Shown piece after piece: positions 1-7,717 of a stretch of 24,430 nt of DNA. The notes under the pieces are model-generated. The model was not told the origin of the DNA. It saw only the letters and a list, made by a program, of their open reading frames with translations, and did not search any database. The stretch is from CANJQJ01 sp964383565 (lineage in GTDB: Bacteria > Pseudomonadota > Alphaproteobacteria > Sphingomonadales > Sphingomonadaceae), in NCBI GenBank assembly GCA_964383565.1, contig CAYLIK010000031.1, positions 1-24,430 on the forward strand, in the 5' to 3' direction. The translations under genes and the position numbers were made by a program. Each line of letters starts with the position of its first letter. The stretch's first letter is position 1.

Positions 1-627
1 CAGCGAATAAGGCCGCCGCCCGGCAGTGGTCGCCACGCCCCGGTCGCTTTCGAGCAGCCGGTCGGCGGTGGTGTATTTCACGTCGAGATTGACGCGGCTG
101 TCGTCGCGGATGTGGAGGATGTTTCCGGTGGCCGAGCCGGTCTTGCGTTCGCCTTCGGTCGCCACGCCACCGCGTATATCCGCCAGGATCGCCTTGAAGC
201 GGCGGCGGAGGACGATGTTCACCACCTTTTGGTTCGGCGCATAGCCGTAGGAGAGCGAGACCTCCGGGGGGAGGATCTCGACCCGCGCGATCGCCTCGGT
301 CGGATAATCCTGGATTTCGGAAAAGCCCGAGATGCGCTTGCCGTTGAGCAGCACGACAGGCGCACCGCCAGCCGCATCGGTCTGCGGCGCCAGTTCATTC
401 AACAGTTCGGAAATCGAACTGACGCCATAGGAGCGTATGTCGGCCGGGGTCAGCCGCTGTTCGGGCTCGACATTGCCGATCACCGATCCGCGTGGCGCGG
501 CGGCACCATTGACGATGATCTCGCCGCCATCCTCTTCAGGCAAATCGGCAGCGGCCTGACCGAACGCAGCTGTGGAAAGAGCGAGGATGGCAGCAGCCGC
601 GCCCAGGCGGGCACAGGCCCATCTCAC
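1..627 (-). CDS. TonB-dependent receptor-like outer-membrane protein, N-terminal part (cut by window edge)
   Basis: The minus strand is open from 627 through base 1 (209 codons, no stop), so the protein continues beyond the window. After the GTG start come a short basic segment, a hydrophobic stretch (about residues 8-22) and a likely cleavage site after AFG, which fits a signal peptide. A plug-like domain follows, with features typical of TonB-receptor plugs: the TPADIRSYGVSSISELLNEL region, VVLLNGKRISG, then EAIARVEILPPE and VVNIVLRRRF. The barrel would lie outside the window. The likely role is TonB/ExbBD-driven uptake of an unknown substrate across the outer membrane. The start is uncertain: in-frame GTG codons also lie at 675 and 693, and none has a strong ribosome-binding site. 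I chose 627 because it gives the cleanest signal peptide. Confidence 0.7.
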   Translation of the reverse strand, partial: MRWACARLGAAAAILALSTAAFGQAAADLPEEDGGEIIVNGAAAPRGSVIGNVEPEQRLTPADIRSYGVSSISELLNELAPQTDAAGGAPVVLLNGKRISGFSEIQDYPTEAIARVEILPPEVSLSYGYAPNQKVVNIVLRRRFKAILADIRGGVATEGERKTGSATGNILHIRDDSRVNLDVKYTTADRLLESDRGVATTAGRRPYSL

Positions 628-809
628 CCAGAAAACCGATGGATAACGCTTCGAGCAAAAGGCTGAATTTCTCACACTTTTTGCTGTCGCCACGCTACAT
701 TCCGATGCCTATCGATTTCCGATAGCCTATTCGTTTCTCAGCCTGAACCGTGCATGACGGAGGCGGGACGATTTCGGGTATTTCTTCTATCGTTTACAAA
801 ATGATGACG

Positions 810-833
810 GCGCCGGGGATCGCTCCCCGGCGC
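810..833 (-). terminator. Strong GC hairpin, probable terminator of the outer-membrane protein gene
   Basis: A perfect 10-bp inverted repeat (GCGCCGGGGA, 4-nt loop, TCCCCGGCGC) lies 127 bp past the stop of the minus-strand gene ending at 960. Read on the minus strand, a short T-run (ATCATTTTG) follows about 8 nt after the stem. The plus strand also has T-rich sequence after the stem, so it may work in both directions. The 10-bp palindrome TTAGCGCTAA lies nearby at 854-863. Confidence 0.55.
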
Positions 834-878
834 ACGCCTTTAGTTTATTTAGTTTAGCGCTAAGGCACCCTCATTTTT

Positions 879-915
879 GTCATCCCGACGAAAGTCGGGC
901 TTTCGCCAGGATGAC
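879..915. repeat. Intergenic palindromic (REP-like) element
   Basis: The element begins GTCATCC and ends GGATGAC, with an inner perfect hairpin CCCGAC-GAAA-GTCGGG at 884-899. It belongs with the family of intergenic palindromes seen elsewhere in this window (1685-1733, 10952-11045, 21296-21393). The GTCATCCC/GGGATGAC edge is a common theme of short dispersed palindromes in sphingomonads, which is a family-level recollection and not a database result. Confidence 0.6.
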
Positions 916-959
916 GAAGTGAAAGCGATCCGCATTCCGCGAATTAAGCGCAAGAAGCC

Positions 960-1514
960 TTAGAAGTGGAACATCACGCCGGCCGTCGGCCGGATGCTGT
1001 TGAAGTCATAGGTGTCGATCTGGAAGCGCAGGCGCGGGCCTGCCGATCCGGTGATCCCGCCCAGGCCGATGTCCTTGGGCCCAGCTTCGACGCCAAGACC
1101 GTAGATCCAGTCGTGGTGATCAGCGAAACCCTTGTCGCCGTTGATCCACATATGGCCACCGGATGCGTAGATGAGGCCGCTGTCGCCAGCGCGCAGACCC
1201 ACGCGGCCGCGCACGCCATATTCCCAGTCGATATCGCCGAAGCCCTTGGACACGGTGCCTTCCGCGCCAACGACAAAGGCGCTCAGCGGGATGTTGACGC
1301 CCGCAACGCCTTCGACGAGCGCACCGTTCAGGCGTCCACGTCCCGGCAGGGTGCCGAATTCGGAACTGCGGTCGTGGCTTTCATAGCCACCCATCACGCC
1401 GACATAGGGCTCGATACCAAAAGCCTTGCTGCCGTCAGGCGCTGTGTCCTGTGCGTAAGCGCCGTTAGATGCGATGAGCAGCGCCGCAGCGGCTGCTGTA
1501 AGATACAATTTCAT
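960..1514 (-). CDS. Small outer-membrane beta-barrel (opacity/OmpA-like) protein
   Basis: This 184-residue protein starts MKLYLTAAAAALLIASNGAYA, a textbook signal peptide with cleavage expected after AYA (residue 21). The rest alternates short hydrophobic, aromatic-rich strands with Gly/Asp turns (PYVGVMGGYESHD, GVRGRVGLRAGDSGLIYASGG, PTAGVMFHF) and ends in Phe, as outer-membrane barrels recognised by the Bam machinery do. It resembles 8-stranded porin-like/Omp25-type surface proteins, but the exact family and function are not clear. The start at 1514 is supported by AAGGAG 9-14 nt upstream; an in-frame ATG 30 nt further upstream (1544) lacks this and would spoil the signal peptide. The gene is alone, with a structured leader (1533-1567) and a terminator-like hairpin at 810-833. 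Confidence 0.75.
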   Translation of the reverse strand: MKLYLTAAAAALLIASNGAYAQDTAPDGSKAFGIEPYVGVMGGYESHDRSSEFGTLPGRGRLNGALVEGVAGVNIPLSAFVVGAEGTVSKGFGDIDWEYGVRGRVGLRAGDSGLIYASGGHMWINGDKGFADHHDWIYGLGVEAGPKDIGLGGITGSAGPRLRFQIDTYDFNSIRPTAGVMFHF

Positions 1515-1532
1515 TAATACACTCCTTAAACA

Positions 1533-1567
1533 CCTGACCGGCACGGCGGACGCCGCGATCAGTCAGG
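1533..1567 (-). promoter_or_regulatory. Inverted repeat in the leader of the outer-membrane protein gene
   Basis: On the minus strand, CCTGAC and GTCAGG (6 bp) bracket about 23 nt that contain a second inverted repeat (CGGCG/CGCCG at 1544-1555). The structure ends about 18 nt before the start codon and leaves the AAGGAG ribosome-binding site free. It could be a leader stem-loop affecting mRNA stability or translation, as in many outer-membrane protein mRNAs. No promoter could be assigned with confidence upstream of it. Confidence 0.35.
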
Positions 1568-1684
1568 CGGGAGGAAACGAGACGGAAGTGACAAGGTTGC
1601 TCGAACCGTCTCTTTGACAAAAACTGTTGTAAAACAACAACATATTATGAAGCTCAGATGAACGGAATGGCTGTAGTCGAGGGA

Positions 1685-1733
1685 CCACCCAATTCTCTCG
1701 TCATGCTGAACGCGTTTCAGCATGACGGGGTGG
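1685..1733. repeat. Palindromic element abutting the 3' end of gshA, possible transcript end
   Basis: A perfect 12-bp inverted repeat, CGTCATGCTGAA (1699-1710) and TTCAGCATGACG (1716-1727), with a 5-nt loop, is extended by CCACCC (1685-1690) pairing with GGGTGG (1728-1733). It begins immediately after the gshA stop codon at 1734. No T-run follows on the minus strand, so it is better called a palindromic repeat that may stabilise or end the gshA transcript than a classic intrinsic terminator. Confidence 0.6.
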
Positions 1734-3107
1734 CTAGAAGCTCATCTCGTCGTAGATTTTCGAGAGGTCGCCGTTCCATTCGCCATGGTAGCGTTCGAGC
1801 AGCTTTTCGGCTGGCGTCTTGCCCGAGGCGACCACCTCGTAAAGCGGATCGAGATAGCCCTGCTCGCTATCGCCCGCGCCGTTCAATCGCGCGCGCGCCG
1901 AGAGGCCAGCCGATGCGATCTGCAATATTTCCTTGCCGAGCTGCTGGAAGGTGCGGCCGCGCGGACCCTTGGCGGCAAGACCGAGCTTGGGAACCTCGGC
2001 GCGGATGCGGTGGTGATCTTCGATCGTCCAGTGCTTGACTTCGTCCCACGCCGCGTCGAGCGCGGCATCGTCATAGAGCAGCCCGACCCAGAAGGCGGGC
2101 AGGGCGCAGATCTTGTTCCATGGACCGCCGTCAGCGCCGCGCATCTCGAGGAAGCTCTTGAGGCGGACCTCCGGGAAGGCGGTCGAGAGATGGTCGGTCC
2201 AGTCGCCCAGCCGCGGTTTGTGGCCGGGATAGGCTGGCAGCTTGCCGTCGATGAAGTCGCGGAAACTCTCGCCCGCCGCGTCGATATATTTGCCGTCGCG
2301 GAAGACGAAATACATCGGCACGTCGAGCATGTAATCGGCGTAGCGTTCGTAACCGAAGCCATCCTCGAACACGAAGGGCAGCATGCCGGTGCGGTGCGGA
2401 TCGGTGTCAGTCCAGATATGGCTGCGATAGGAGAGGAAGCCGTTTGGCTTGCCTTCGAGGAACGGCGAGTTGGCGAACAGCGCGGTCGCGAGCGGCTGAA
2501 GCGCGAGGCTGACGCGGAACTTCTTCACCATGTCCGCTTCGGAGGCATAGTCCAAATTGGTCTGGATGGTGCAGGTCCGCAGCATCATGTCGAGGCCCAT
2601 CGTGCCGACGCGCGGCATATGGCGGAGCATGATCGCGTAGCGGCCCTTGGGCATCACGGGCAGCTCTTCGCGGGTCTTGTCCGGCCACAGGCCCATGCCG
2701 AGGAAGCCGATGCCGAGTTCGTCGCCGACTGCCTTGACCTGCTGGAGATGGCGCGCGGTCTCGGCGCAGGTCTGGTGGAGATTGTCGAGCGGAGCACCCG
2801 AAAGCTCCAACTGCCCCGCCGGCTCAAGGCTGACCGCGCCGTCCGGGCCGGAGAGCGCGATGACATGATCGCCCTCGATCACCGGCTCCCAGCCGAAGCG
2901 GGTCAGGCCCTGCAGCAGATCGCGGATACCGCCCTGCTCCTCATAAGAGGGCGCGCGATGATCGCTCAGGCGGTAGACGAACTTCTCATGCTCGGTGCCG
3001 ATCCGCCAGCGATCCTTAGGTTTCTCGCCGCCTGTGAAGACCTCCAGCAGGTCTTCCCGCGACTCGATATAAGGATCCTCTCCGTCCGAGGCTTTACGCG
3101 TGCTCAT
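1734..3107 (-). CDS. gshA: Glutamate--cysteine ligase, plant/alphaproteobacterial type
   Basis: The 457-residue protein matches the GCS2 family used by alphaproteobacteria and plants, not the E. coli GshA family. It joins L-glutamate and L-cysteine with ATP to give gamma-glutamylcysteine, the first step of glutathione synthesis in the cytoplasm. Recognisable segments are RWRIGTEHEKF (residues 34-43, substrate/ATP-site Glu region), GRYAIMLRHMPRVGTMGLDMMLRTCTIQTNLD in the middle, and WNGDLSKIYDEMSF at the C-terminus. The length is normal for the family. The start MSTRKASDGEDPYIESRE gives the usual short N-terminus; no strong ribosome-binding site is visible. The gene lies 65 bp downstream of rsmE on the same strand, so the two probably share a transcript, and a palindrome sits right after its stop. 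Confidence 0.93.
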   Translation of the reverse strand: MSTRKASDGEDPYIESREDLLEVFTGGEKPKDRWRIGTEHEKFVYRLSDHRAPSYEEQGGIRDLLQGLTRFGWEPVIEGDHVIALSGPDGAVSLEPAGQLELSGAPLDNLHQTCAETARHLQQVKAVGDELGIGFLGMGLWPDKTREELPVMPKGRYAIMLRHMPRVGTMGLDMMLRTCTIQTNLDYASEADMVKKFRVSLALQPLATALFANSPFLEGKPNGFLSYRSHIWTDTDPHRTGMLPFVFEDGFGYERYADYMLDVPMYFVFRDGKYIDAAGESFRDFIDGKLPAYPGHKPRLGDWTDHLSTAFPEVRLKSFLEMRGADGGPWNKICALPAFWVGLLYDDAALDAAWDEVKHWTIEDHHRIRAEVPKLGLAAKGPRGRTFQQLGKEILQIASAGLSARARLNGAGDSEQGYLDPLYEVVASGKTPAEKLLERYHGEWNGDLSKIYDEMSF

Positions 3108-3172
3108 TGCGAGCGCCCATAGCCGCGCCCCGGCGACTGCGCCAGCCCCATTTAGTTTTGAAATGCTACTAT

Positions 3173-3922
3173 TCAGGCATCACTGCGCCAGTCCCCGGCG
3201 GCGGCCATCCAGAGGCTGATTGCCGCGACGGCAGCCGTGTCCGCGCGCAGAATGCGTGGTCCGAGCGTGACGCCCCGCGCCGCAGGCAAGGCGCGGACAA
3301 GGGCGCGTTCGCTGTCGGTAAAGCCGCCCTCCGGCCCGATCAGGATCGCCGCTGGTCCTTTGGCCGCCGCATCGGTCATCGGCACGCCGCCCGCCTCGTC
3401 GGCGAACAGCAGGGCGCGATCGGCCGGCCAGTCCGCGAGCAGCCTGTCCAGCTTCACCGCCTCATCGAGCTGAGGCAGCGCCGTACGGCCGCATTGCTCA
3501 GCCGCTTCGATCATGTGCGCGCGAAGCCGGTCGGTGTTCACCCGATCGACGATCGTGCGCTGCGTGATCACAGGCAGGATGCGATCGACGCCAAGCTCGC
3601 AGGCCTTCTCGACCATCCAGTCGATCCGGCCCTTCTTGATGGGGGCCATCAGCAGCCAGAGATCCGGCACGGCCTCGCGCGGGCCGAGCTTCGCCTCGAT
3701 CGCCAGCACCAGATCGCGCTTGCCGACATGCGCGATTTTCGCCAGCCATTCCCCGCTGATATCGTCGAACAGGCGGACGGGATCGCCCACGGCGCCGCGC
3801 ATGACGCTGGACAGATAGTGAGCCTGCGGCCCGGCGACGACGATCTCGCCTACACCTTCCAACGGCTGCTCTACATAAAGACGGGGCGTGCTGGCTGGCG
3901 GCCAGGCGGGGGTGGCGGGCAT
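3173..3922 (-). CDS. rsmE: 16S rRNA (uracil-1498-N3)-methyltransferase
   Basis: The 249-residue SPOUT-family (trefoil-knot) protein methylates N3 of U1498 in 16S rRNA using S-adenosylmethionine. The N-terminal PUA-like domain runs to about residue 75 (PRLYVEQPL, HYLSSVMRGAVGDPVRLFD). The knot domain contains KKGRIDWMVEKACELGVDRILPV (about 96-118), ERT/QRT-like QRTIVD, IGPEGGFTDSE (195-205) and LGPRILRADTA (220-230), the signature SAM-binding motifs of RsmE. Length is normal. It is divergent from metY with 85 bp between the start codons and is followed 65 bp later by gshA. An rsmE-gshA pair is a familiar arrangement in sphingomonads (recollection). Confidence 0.93.
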   Translation of the reverse strand: MPATPAWPPASTPRLYVEQPLEGVGEIVVAGPQAHYLSSVMRGAVGDPVRLFDDISGEWLAKIAHVGKRDLVLAIEAKLGPREAVPDLWLLMAPIKKGRIDWMVEKACELGVDRILPVITQRTIVDRVNTDRLRAHMIEAAEQCGRTALPQLDEAVKLDRLLADWPADRALLFADEAGGVPMTDAAAKGPAAILIGPEGGFTDSERALVRALPAARGVTLGPRILRADTAAVAAISLWMAAAGDWRSDA

Positions 3923-4007
3923 GTTGCGCCTCTTAGCAGGCCGGTTGCCACCGCGCGACAGGCTGCGGCATAAGGCACGCGCTTTTCATTCCAACGGAGG
4001 AGCCATC

Positions 4008-5300
4008 ATGACCGGAAGCTATCGTCCCGAGACGCTTGCCTTGCACGCCGGCTGGCGCGCTGATCCCACCACCGGCGCGGTCGCCCCGCCAATCTATCAG
4101 ACCACCTCCTACCAGTTTCAGGACACGGCCCACGCCTCGCGGCTCTTCGCGCTGGAGGAACTGGGCAATGTCTACACCCGGATCATGAACCCGACGACCG
4201 ACATCCTTGAGCAGCGTATAACCGCGATCGAGGGTGGGGCGGCTGCGCTGGCGGTCTCCTCCGGGCAGGCGGCGTCCGCCATTTCCATCCAGAATCTTGC
4301 GCGTGCCGGCGACAATGTGGTGAGCGCGACTGATCTTTACGGCGGCACCTGGAATCTCTTCGCGAACACGCTGAAGGATCAGGGCATCGAGGTCCGCTTC
4401 GTCGATCCCGCCGATCCCGAGGCGTTCGCCCGCGCCAGCGACGATCGCACCCGCGCTTATTATGCCGAGACGCTGCCCAACCCGAAGCTCGTCGTCCCAC
4501 CGATCGCCGAGATCGCCGCCATCGGGCGCAAGCTCGGCATCCCGCTCATCATGGACAATACCGCAGCACCCCTGCTGGCGCGCCCGTTCGATCATGGCGC
4601 GGCGATCATCGTCTATTCGACGACCAAATATATTGGCGGCCACGGCACCTCGATCGGCGGCATGATCGTCGACGGCGGCAATTTCGACTGGGAAGCGTTT
4701 CCCGATCGCCAGCCGACGCTGAATACGCCCGACCCGAGCTATCATGGCGCAGTCTGGGCGCAGGCCGCCAAGCCGCTCGGCCCGATCGCCTATATATTGC
4801 GCGCCCGCACCGTGCTGCTGCGCGATCTCGGTTCGGCGCTCTCGCCGTTCAATGCCTTCCAGATCCTGCAGGGGCTTGAGACGCTGCCGCTGCGCATGCC
4901 GCGCCATTGCGAGAATGCGCTGAAGGTCGCCGATTTCCTGAAAAGCCGCGCTGGCGTGACCAAGGTTATCCACCCGTCGCTGCAGACCGGCGTCCAGCGC
5001 GAGCGCGCTGATCGTTATCTGTCCGGCGGTCTTGGCGGGCTGCTCGGTTTCGAACTGGCCGGCGGCAAGGATGCGGGCCGCAAGTTCATCGACTCGCTCA
5101 AGCTCTTCTACCATGTCGCCAATATCGGCGACGCCCGCAGCCTCGCGATCCACCCGGCCTCGACCACCCACTCGCAGCTTTCCCCGGAAGAGCAGTTCGC
5201 GACTGGCGTGTCCGAAGGCTATGTCCGCCTCTCGATCGGGCTTGAGCATATCGACGACATCCTGGCCGATCTCGATCAGGCGCTGACGGCGGCGCAATAA
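4008..5300 (+). CDS. metY: O-acetylhomoserine sulfhydrylase (PLP-dependent)
   Basis: The 430-residue Cys/Met-metabolism PLP enzyme makes homocysteine from O-acetylhomoserine and sulfide, the direct-sulfhydrylation route to methionine. Visible motifs are ETLALHAGWRAD at the N-terminus, YTRIMNPTTD (residues 56-65, phosphate and neighbouring-subunit contacts), MDNT with Asp183, STTKYIGGHGTSIGG with the Schiff-base Lys207, and NIGDARSLAIHPASTTHSQL near the C-terminus. The length of about 430 and the long segment after the active-site Lys fit MetY better than the shorter MetB/MetC/MetZ. The start at 4008 is fixed by CGGAGGAG 5-12 nt upstream; the open frame runs 120 nt further 5' but overlaps rsmE. 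O-succinylhomoserine use cannot be excluded from sequence. No terminator is visible after the stop. Confidence 0.9.
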   Translation: MTGSYRPETLALHAGWRADPTTGAVAPPIYQTTSYQFQDTAHASRLFALEELGNVYTRIMNPTTDILEQRITAIEGGAAALAVSSGQAASAISIQNLARAGDNVVSATDLYGGTWNLFANTLKDQGIEVRFVDPADPEAFARASDDRTRAYYAETLPNPKLVVPPIAEIAAIGRKLGIPLIMDNTAAPLLARPFDHGAAIIVYSTTKYIGGHGTSIGGMIVDGGNFDWEAFPDRQPTLNTPDPSYHGAVWAQAAKPLGPIAYILRARTVLLRDLGSALSPFNAFQILQGLETLPLRMPRHCENALKVADFLKSRAGVTKVIHPSLQTGVQRERADRYLSGGLGGLLGFELAGGKDAGRKFIDSLKLFYHVANIGDARSLAIHPASTTHSQLSPEEQFATGVSEGYVRLSIGLEHIDDILADLDQALTAAQ

Positions 5301-5482
5301 GCGCTCAGATCACCTACGTAACAATACGGAGGTTGTTTTCATGTCTAGTGGATTTTCGTTATAAATTCAGGAATTTATCTGCAGTAATTGTATCGGATGA
5401 TTTTAGATACTTGATACACGTCCGTCGTTGACGAGCTTTTAAACTTCCTCTGGCAGATGAAATGCCGGGCAGGGAGTGGCGT
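5301..5482 (+). promoter_or_regulatory. AT-rich intergenic region ahead of the c-di-GMP gene, with palindrome and mini-ORF
   Basis: This stretch is much richer in A and T than its surroundings. It contains CGGAGG, then an ATG at 5341 opening a 7-codon frame (MSSGFSL, stop at 5362-5364). A near-perfect palindrome ATAAATTC-AG-GAATTTAT at 5361-5378 overlaps that stop. GTATC/GATAC half-repeats follow between 5390 and 5417. It presumably holds the promoter and control sites of the GGDEF-EAL gene, but I could not assign -35/-10 boxes with confidence. The mini-ORF may be chance. Confidence 0.35.
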
Positions 5483-7663
5483 ATGTTGCGGGGATTCAAT
5501 CGAGGGGCTCTTTTCGCGCCATTGGCGGCGGTTGGCGTGATAGCGCTGGCGCTGCTGCTTGGGGGATGCTTCTTCGTGTCCGCCATCGTCGACAATCTGT
5601 CGCGAACACGCGAGCAGACCGTGGTGTTTCACGGCATGGCGAGCAAAAGGCAGGAAATCGCCAGGAGCCTTTCCGCCCAACTTTCATGGGACGAGGCCGT
5701 CCGCCATCTCGACAATCATTTCGACCGAGCCTGGGCGCGCGATAATATAGGCCGTTTCTTCCACGATACGCAGGGTATTGCGAAGAGCTTCGTGCTGGAT
5801 GCCGGGGACCGCCCGCTGATCGCATCAAAAGGCGGTCGGGAGGCGCCCACGGCCATCTTCAAGCCGGTTCAGCCCAAGGTTCAGGCCGTGATCGCCCAGG
5901 TGCGAGCTGCGGAAGCGCAGCGGAACCGCGGGGGCGCTGTGATGACGCCGCTCAACGACTCGCTTCAATCCGATACGATCGCCCTGGTCGACGGCGTGCC
6001 TTACATATTCACCGCAACATTGGTGCAGCCGGATTTCGGCACGGCGCGAATCAAGGGCTCCAAGGCGCCGATCGTCGTCACAGGGATGGAAATCGGAAAG
6101 GATTTCCTTGCCGCATTCGGCCGGCGCTACATGCTGGACAACCTTCGTCTTCACAAGGTCGGCAGCGGCTGGGAGCCCTCCGGGGCCTATATCCCTCTTT
6201 TGAGCGATGCCGGTTCGCTGGTGGCGACGCTCGACTGGCAATCGCAGCGTCCCGGCGCGATGTTGCTGCGTAATCTCGCCGTGCCGATGTTCGCATTCGT
6301 CAGCGTGTTCATCGGCATTGCGTTGATCCTGCACCGCCGGAGTTGGCGCGTCGCGCAGAATTTGATCGCAAGCGAGGCGCGGGCATCGCACCTTGCCTAT
6401 CACGATCACCTTACGGGCCTGCCCAATCGGGTGATGTTCTTCGATCGTCTCTCCGTCGCGATCGATCAGGCGCGCCGCTCTGGCAAATCCGTCGCCGTGC
6501 ACTGTATCGATCTCGATCGGTTCAAGGACATCAACGACACGTTCGGGCATCAAATCGGCGATGAGCTGATCCGCGGCGCGGCGCAGCGGATGGCGAGCAT
6601 ATGCCGCCGTGGCGACACGGTGGCGCGGCTGTCCGGGGACGAGTTCGCGATCGTACAGATCGAGGCGACGCCGCGACGGGCGGGTCGACTGGCAGCGCGG
6701 CTTGTTAAGGCGACTGCCGAGCCGTTCGATCTTTCGAGCGGGCAGATCTTCTCCGGATGCTCGGTCGGCACGACATTGGTGACCGAAGCGGCAATGGAGC
6801 CGATCGAGGCTGTCCGGCATGCCGATCTGGCGCTTTATCGCGCCAAGCAGGGCGGCCGTAACCAGTATCGTTTCTTCGAGCCGGAAATGGATGCAGCGAT
6901 CCGGTTTCGCCGCACGATGGAAGATGATCTGCGGCAGGCGCTCGTCGCAGGGGACCTCTATATGGTCTATCAGCCGCAGTCCGACCGGCGCGGGATGATG
7001 AGCGGCGTCGAGGCGCTGGTTCGCTGGCATCATCCCGAGCGGGGCGACACCTCGCCCGGCTTTTTCGTGCCAATCGCCGAGGAGTGCGGCCTGATCGCCG
7101 AGCTCGGCATGTTCACTCTGCGCCGCGCGTTCGAGGACAGCCGCCGTTGGCCGGGGCTGACGGTCGCGATCAACGTGTCGGCCACCCAGCTGCGGCTGAA
7201 GGATTTTCTGCCGAAACTCAAGGCTCTGGTCGAAGAGATGGGCGTGCGTCCAAGCAATTTCGAGCTGGAGATAACCGAAGGGCTGTTGCTCGGCGACGAT
7301 CCGGTGACGCATGAGACGTTGGCGAACGTCCGGCGCATGGGTTTCTCGATCGCGCTCGATGATTTTGGCACCGGCTATTCGAGCCTCAGCTATCTGCAGC
7401 AATATCCGATCGACAAGATCAAGATCGATCGGTCCTTCATCATCAACCTGGGCGTGGAGCGTGGATCGGAGGCGGTCGTCATGGCGATCGTGAAGCTCGC
7501 GCGTGCGCTGAAGCTGCGCGTCATTGCGGAGGGTGTCGAGACCGAGGAGCAACTGCGCCACCTGATCGCCATGGGCTGCGGCGAAACGCAAGGCTATCTG
7601 CTGAGCCCGCCGGTGGCCGTCGAGCAGATCGACCGGCTCTATCATATGAGCGAGGCGGCCTGA
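5483..7663 (+). CDS. Membrane CHASE4-GGDEF-EAL cyclic-di-GMP signalling protein
   Basis: The 726-residue protein has a transmembrane helix at about 12-35, a periplasmic sensor region at about 40-258 resembling CHASE4, a second helix at about 262-284, a GGDEF domain (about 303-465) and an EAL domain (about 480-720). The GGDEF domain opens YHDHLTGLPNR, has the metal-binding Asp in CIDLDRFKDIND, and carries SGDEF (384-388) instead of GGDEF. An RxxD inhibitory-site motif (RRGD, 375-378) lies exactly five residues before it. The EAL domain looks complete: GVEALVRWHHP (508-518), NVSATQLR, ELEITEG (594-600), LDDFGTGYSSL (625-635), KIKIDRSF and VIAEGVETEEQ. Phosphodiesterase activity is therefore likely; cyclase activity is possible. 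The start at 5483 has AGGGAG 7-12 nt upstream. ubiA follows 54 bp later. Confidence 0.9.
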   Translation: MLRGFNRGALFAPLAAVGVIALALLLGGCFFVSAIVDNLSRTREQTVVFHGMASKRQEIARSLSAQLSWDEAVRHLDNHFDRAWARDNIGRFFHDTQGIAKSFVLDAGDRPLIASKGGREAPTAIFKPVQPKVQAVIAQVRAAEAQRNRGGAVMTPLNDSLQSDTIALVDGVPYIFTATLVQPDFGTARIKGSKAPIVVTGMEIGKDFLAAFGRRYMLDNLRLHKVGSGWEPSGAYIPLLSDAGSLVATLDWQSQRPGAMLLRNLAVPMFAFVSVFIGIALILHRRSWRVAQNLIASEARASHLAYHDHLTGLPNRVMFFDRLSVAIDQARRSGKSVAVHCIDLDRFKDINDTFGHQIGDELIRGAAQRMASICRRGDTVARLSGDEFAIVQIEATPRRAGRLAARLVKATAEPFDLSSGQIFSGCSVGTTLVTEAAMEPIEAVRHADLALYRAKQGGRNQYRFFEPEMDAAIRFRRTMEDDLRQALVAGDLYMVYQPQSDRRGMMSGVEALVRWHHPERGDTSPGFFVPIAEECGLIAELGMFTLRRAFEDSRRWPGLTVAINVSATQLRLKDFLPKLKALVEEMGVRPSNFELEITEGLLLGDDPVTHETLANVRRMGFSIALDDFGTGYSSLSYLQQYPIDKIKIDRSFIINLGVERGSEAVVMAIVKLARALKLRVIAEGVETEEQLRHLIAMGCGETQGYLLSPPVAVEQIDRLYHMSEAA

Positions 7664-7717
7664 GACCGGGCCGATTTGCACTCGCGGGTGCGGATCAATC
7701 CGCTTAAGGGCCGGATC

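Noticed and set aside
709..725. Inverted repeat CTATCG-ATTTC-CGATAG upstream of the TonB-receptor-like gene
   Set aside because: Only 6 bp, no supporting promoter boxes; it could be an operator but chance is as likely.
1722..3122. Long plus-strand open frame (466 codons) opposite gshA, and similar long antisense frames opposite metY, the GGDEF-EAL gene, alaC and murA
   Set aside because: They are shadows produced by GC-rich codon bias; the translations are Arg/Ala/Gly/His-rich with no recognisable domain, while the opposite strand encodes well-known proteins.
3923..4007. Possible SAM-type riboswitch ahead of metY
   Set aside because: A GCGCG/CGCGC pairing is present, but I could not match the conserved core of SAM-II, SAM/SAH, SAM-V or SAH riboswitches, and only 85 bp separate the two divergent start codons.
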